Shown here piece by piece: positions 60,825 to 64,000 of a stretch of DNA of 64,000 bases. This stretch comes from Citrobacter enshiensis. Its GTDB lineage: Bacteria; Pseudomonadota; Gammaproteobacteria; Enterobacterales; Enterobacteriaceae. Both the position numbers and the translations under genes were made by a program. The notes under the pieces are model-generated. The model saw only the letters and a list, made by a program, of their open reading frames with translations, ran no database searches and had not been told where the DNA came from. Where the stretch lies: assembly GCF_029338175.1 (NCBI RefSeq), contig NZ_CP119862.1, positions 1,550,001 to 1,614,000 of the forward strand. Direction: 5' to 3'. The first letter of the stretch is position 1, and each line of letters starts with the position of its first letter.

Positions 60825-63307
60825 AACTCAGTCGTCGTAGCTTTATGAAAGCTAACGCCGTTGCGGCCGCTGCGGCGGCTGCCGGGCTAAGCGTGCCGGG
60901 CGTTGCCCGCGCCGTGGTCGGTCAGCAGGAAGCCATCAAGTGGGACAAAGCACCGTGCCGTTTTTGCGGAACGGGCTGCGGCGTGCTGGTGGGGACTCAG
61001 CAGGGGCGCGTTGTGGCGTGTCAGGGCGATCCTGAAGCGCCAGTTAACCGCGGGCTTAACTGCATCAAGGGTTACTTTCTGCCGAAAATCATGTACGGAA
61101 AAGACCGTTTAACGCAGCCGATGCTGCGTATGAAAGACGGCAAGTTTAATAAAGAAGGCGAGTTTACCCCGATTAGCTGGGACCAGGCCTTTGACATCAT
61201 GGAAGAGAAATTCAAAACCTCTCTGAAAGAGAAAGGGCCAGAAGCGATAGGTATGTTTGGTTCCGGCCAGTGGACTGTCTGGGAAGGGTACGCGGCGGCG
61301 AAACTGTTCAAAGCCGGTTTCCGCTCTAATAACATCGATCCGAACGCGCGCCACTGTATGGCGTCGGCGGTGGTGGGCTTTATGCGCACCTTCGGTATGG
61401 ATGAGCCGATGGGCTGCTATGACGATATCGAACAGGCCGACGCGTTTGTGCTTTGGGGCGCCAATATGGCGGAGATGCACCCGATTCTGTGGTCGCGCAT
61501 TACCAACCGTCGTTTGTCCGATCCCAATGTGAGCGTGGCCGTGCTGTCCACGTTCCAGCATCGTAGTTTTGAGCTGGCCGATAACGGCATGGTGTTCACA
61601 CCGCAAACCGATCTGGTGATCCTCAACTACATCGCGAATTACATTATTCAGAACGACGCTATTAATCAGGATTTCTTCAGCAAACACGTCAACCTGCGCA
61701 AAGGGGCGACGGACATCGGCTACGGTTTGCGTCCGACCCATCCGCTGGAGAAAGCGGCGAAAAACCCGGGTTCCGACGCCTCTGAGCCGATTAGCTTTGA
61801 CGAGTACAAAGCATTTGTCGCGGAGTACACGCTGGAGAAAACCGCTGAAATGACCGGCGTGCCGAAAGATCAGCTGGAACAGCTGGCGCAGCTGTATGCC
61901 GATCCGAAGAAGAAAGTCATCTCCTACTGGACGATGGGCTTTAACCAGCACACGCGCGGTGTGTGGGCCAACAATCTGGTCTACAACCTGCACCTGCTGA
62001 CCGGTAAAATTTCGCAACCTGGCTGCGGTCCGTTCTCTCTGACCGGTCAGCCTTCCGCCTGTGGTACCGCCCGTGAAGTGGGAACCTTCTCCCACCGTCT
62101 GCCTGCGGATATGGTGGTGACCAATGAGAAGCACCGTGACATCTGTGAGAAACACTGGCAGATCCCGGCGGGCACCATTCCGGCGAAAGTCGGTTTGCAC
62201 GCGGTGGCGCAGGACCGTGCGCTGAAAGACGGCAAGCTGAACGTCTACTGGACGATGTGTACCAACAACATGCAGGCCGGACCGAACATCAACGAAGAGC
62301 GTATGCCGGGCTGGCGCGATCCGCGCAACTTCATCATCGTCTCCGATCCTTACCCAACCGTCAGCGCGCTGGCTGCCGACCTGATCCTGCCGACGGCGAT
62401 GTGGGTTGAAAAAGAAGGGGCTTATGGCAACGCCGAGCGCCGTACCCAGTTCTGGCGTCAGCAGATTAAAGCGCCGGGTGAAGCGAAATCTGACCTGTGG
62501 CAACTGGTACAGTTCGCACGCCGTTTCAAAACTGAAGAGGTCTGGCCGGAAGCGCTGCTGGCGCAGAAACCGGAACTGCGCGGTAAAACGTTGTATGACG
62601 TGCTGTTCGCTACCCCTGCGGTAAGTCAATTCCCACTGACAGAGCTGGCGGAAGATCAGCTCAATGATGAATCCCGCGAGCTGGGTTTCTATCTGCAAAA
62701 AGGGTTGTTTGAAGAGTACGCCTGGTTTGGTCGCGGACACGGTCACGATCTCGCCCCGTTCGATGATTATCACAAAGCACGCGGTATACGCTGGCCGGTG
62801 GTCGATGGGAAAGAGACGCTGTGGCGTTATAGCGAAGGCCACGATCCGTACGTGAAAGCGGGTGAAGGCTATAAGTTTTACGGCAAGCCGGATGGCAAAG
62901 CGGTGATCTTCGCGCTGCCGTTTGAACCCGCAGCGGAAGCGCCGGATAAAGAGTACGACCTGTGGCTTTCTACCGGTCGTGTGCTGGAACACTGGCACAC
63001 CGGCAGTATGACGCGTCGTGTGCCTGAGCTGCACCGTGCGTTCCCGGAGTCGGTGCTGTTCATTCATCCGCTGGATGCGAAAGCCCGTGATCTGCGCCGT
63101 GGCGACAAAGTGAAAGTCGTCTCCCGTCGTGGTGAGGTGATTTCGATTGTCGAAACGCGTGGACGTAACCGCCCGCCGCAGGGACTGGTGTATATGCCGT
63201 TCTTCGATGCCGCGCAGCTGGTGAATAACCTGACGCTGGATGCGACGGATCCTCTCTCCAAAGAGACGGATTTCAAGAAGTGCGCAGTGAAACTGGCGAA
63301 GGTGTAA
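60821..63307 (+). CDS. napA: periplasmic nitrate reductase, catalytic subunit
   Basis: NapA reduces nitrate to nitrite in the periplasm using Mo-bis-MGD and one 4Fe-4S cluster. It has 828 residues as in E. coli. The Tat signal is [13 protein letters not shown], with cleavage near residue 31. Cluster cysteines are Cys46, Cys49, Cys53 and Cys81 ([13 protein letters not shown]). The Mo-ligand Cys lies in NARHCMASA. No frame damage is seen. Electrons come from NapG/H or NapC/B, encoded beyond the window. Confidence 0.98.
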   Translation: MKLSRRSFMKANAVAAAAAAAGLSVPGVARAVVGQQEAIKWDKAPCRFCGTGCGVLVGTQQGRVVACQGDPEAPVNRGLNCIKGYFLPKIMYGKDRLTQPMLRMKDGKFNKEGEFTPISWDQAFDIMEEKFKTSLKEKGPEAIGMFGSGQWTVWEGYAAAKLFKAGFRSNNIDPNARHCMASAVVGFMRTFGMDEPMGCYDDIEQADAFVLWGANMAEMHPILWSRITNRRLSDPNVSVAVLSTFQHRSFELADNGMVFTPQTDLVILNYIANYIIQNDAINQDFFSKHVNLRKGATDIGYGLRPTHPLEKAAKNPGSDASEPISFDEYKAFVAEYTLEKTAEMTGVPKDQLEQLAQLYADPKKKVISYWTMGFNQHTRGVWANNLVYNLHLLTGKISQPGCGPFSLTGQPSACGTAREVGTFSHRLPADMVVTNEKHRDICEKHWQIPAGTIPAKVGLHAVAQDRALKDGKLNVYWTMCTNNMQAGPNINEERMPGWRDPRNFIIVSDPYPTVSALAADLILPTAMWVEKEGAYGNAERRTQFWRQQIKAPGEAKSDLWQLVQFARRFKTEEVWPEALLAQKPELRGKTLYDVLFATPAVSQFPLTELAEDQLNDESRELGFYLQKGLFEEYAWFGRGHGHDLAPFDDYHKARGIRWPVVDGKETLWRYSEGHDPYVKAGEGYKFYGKPDGKAVIFALPFEPAAEAPDKEYDLWLSTGRVLEHWHTGSMTRRVPELHRAFPESVLFIHPLDAKARDLRRGDKVKVVSRRGEVISIVETRGRNRPPQGLVYMPFFDAAQLVNNLTLDATDPLSKETDFKKCAVKLAKV

Positions 63308-63313
63308 TTCGGT

Positions 63314-64000
63314 ATGTCCCGGTCAGCGAAATCGCAAAATGGACGCCGCCGCTTTCTGCGCGATATGGTTCGCGCAGCGGGCGGGCTGGCAGCCGTTGGC
63401 GTGGTGCTGGGGTTACAGCAGCAAACCGCACGCGCAACGGGCGTACGGTTGCGACCGCCTGGCGCCATCGCTGAAAACGCATTTGCCAGCGCCTGTGTTC
63501 GGTGCGGGCAGTGCGTTCAGGCGTGTCCGTATGACACGCTAAAACTGGCGACGCTGGCCTCCGGGCTGGCCGCCGGGACGCCGTATTTCGTCGCCCGCGA
63601 TATCCCCTGCGAAATGTGTGAAGACATTCCGTGCGCCAAAGTATGCCCAAGTGGAGCACTGGACCGGGAGATTCACTCAATTGATGATTCCCGCATGGGG
63701 CTGGCGGTATTGCTGGACCAGGAGAACTGCCTCAACTTTCAGGGATTGCGTTGCGACGTCTGCTATCGCGAATGCCCGAAAATCGATGAGGCGATCACCC
63801 TGGAACTGGAGCGCAATATGCGCACAGGCAAGCATGCGCGTTTCCTTCCTACCGTTCACAGCGACGCCTGCACAGGCTGCGGTAAGTGCGAAAAAGTCTG
63901 TGTCCTGGAGCAACCGGCAATAAAAGTATTGCCGCTGTCGCTGGCGAAAGGGGAGTTGGGTCACCACTACCGCTTTGGCTGGCTGGAGGGGAACGATGGC
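63314..64000 (+). CDS. napG: ferredoxin-type quinol dehydrogenase subunit NapG, 3' end missing
   Basis: NapG with NapH passes electrons from quinol to the Nap system. The window holds 229 codons of about 231. The Tat signal is [17 protein letters not shown]. Four 4Fe-4S motifs are seen: [35 protein letters not shown] and [11 protein letters not shown]. The ATG lies 6 bases after the napA stop. The frame is open to the window end, so no stop is visible. Confidence 0.96.
   Translation, partial: MSRSAKSQNGRRRFLRDMVRAAGGLAAVGVVLGLQQQTARATGVRLRPPGAIAENAFASACVRCGQCVQACPYDTLKLATLASGLAAGTPYFVARDIPCEMCEDIPCAKVCPSGALDREIHSIDDSRMGLAVLLDQENCLNFQGLRCDVCYRECPKIDEAITLELERNMRTGKHARFLPTVHSDACTGCGKCEKVCVLEQPAIKVLPLSLAKGELGHHYRFGWLEGNDG

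Noticed and set aside
61109-63067. 652-codon open frame on the minus strand opposite napA
   Set aside because: It mirrors the codon pattern of napA, has no recognisable domain or ribosome-binding site, and lies wholly within a certain gene.

Overview
The window is a stretch of enterobacterial chromosome. Gene order and protein sequences follow the Escherichia coli/Salmonella block from menB to napG. The best fit is Citrobacter, probably the C. freundii group. This is an inference from overall similarity, from an unselected-looking Thr at GyrA codon 83, and from an mgtE-type gene between yojI and mqo. No phage, plasmid, CRISPR array, defence island, tRNA or rRNA was seen.

Layout, left to right. 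(1) The end of the menaquinone cluster (menB partial, menC, menE). (2) pmrD facing the arnBCADTEF operon, whose products add 4-amino-4-deoxy-L-arabinose to lipid A. A near-perfect PmrA box lies between arnB and the divergent ais. (3) nudI, yfaZ and yfaY. (4) The L-rhamnonate regulon rhmR-rhmD-rhmT-rhmA. (5) A complete IS481-family element inside a REP sequence. (6) glpABC divergent from glpTQ; glpT carries an in-frame TGA. (7) inaA, then yfaE-nrdB-nrdA (class Ia ribonucleotide reductase), ubiG and gyrA. (8) atoDAEB with atoSC (short-chain fatty acid use), including an AtoC site and a sigma-54 promoter. (9) The Rcs phosphorelay (rcsC, rcsB, rcsD), micF and ompC. (10) apbE, ada-alkB, yojI, an mgtE-type Mg transporter, mqo and eco. 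(11) The start of the periplasmic nitrate reductase operon napFDAG, cut by the window end.

Many genes work as units. PmrD, arn, ais and possibly inaA all concern lipopolysaccharide modification or PmrAB control. GlpABC and GlpTQ together take up and oxidise glycerol-3-phosphate. NrdAB with YfaE makes deoxyribonucleotides and maintains the diiron cofactor. AtoSC drives atoDAEB. RcsCDB is a complete envelope-stress relay. Nap genes reduce nitrate in the periplasm.

I found no convincing undescribed system. The observations most worth checking are the glpT nonsense codon, the IS481-family insertion in a REP loop with a 4-bp duplication and doubled end repeats, and a PmrA-like box upstream of inaA. 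Comparisons with E. coli and Salmonella are from memory, not from a search.
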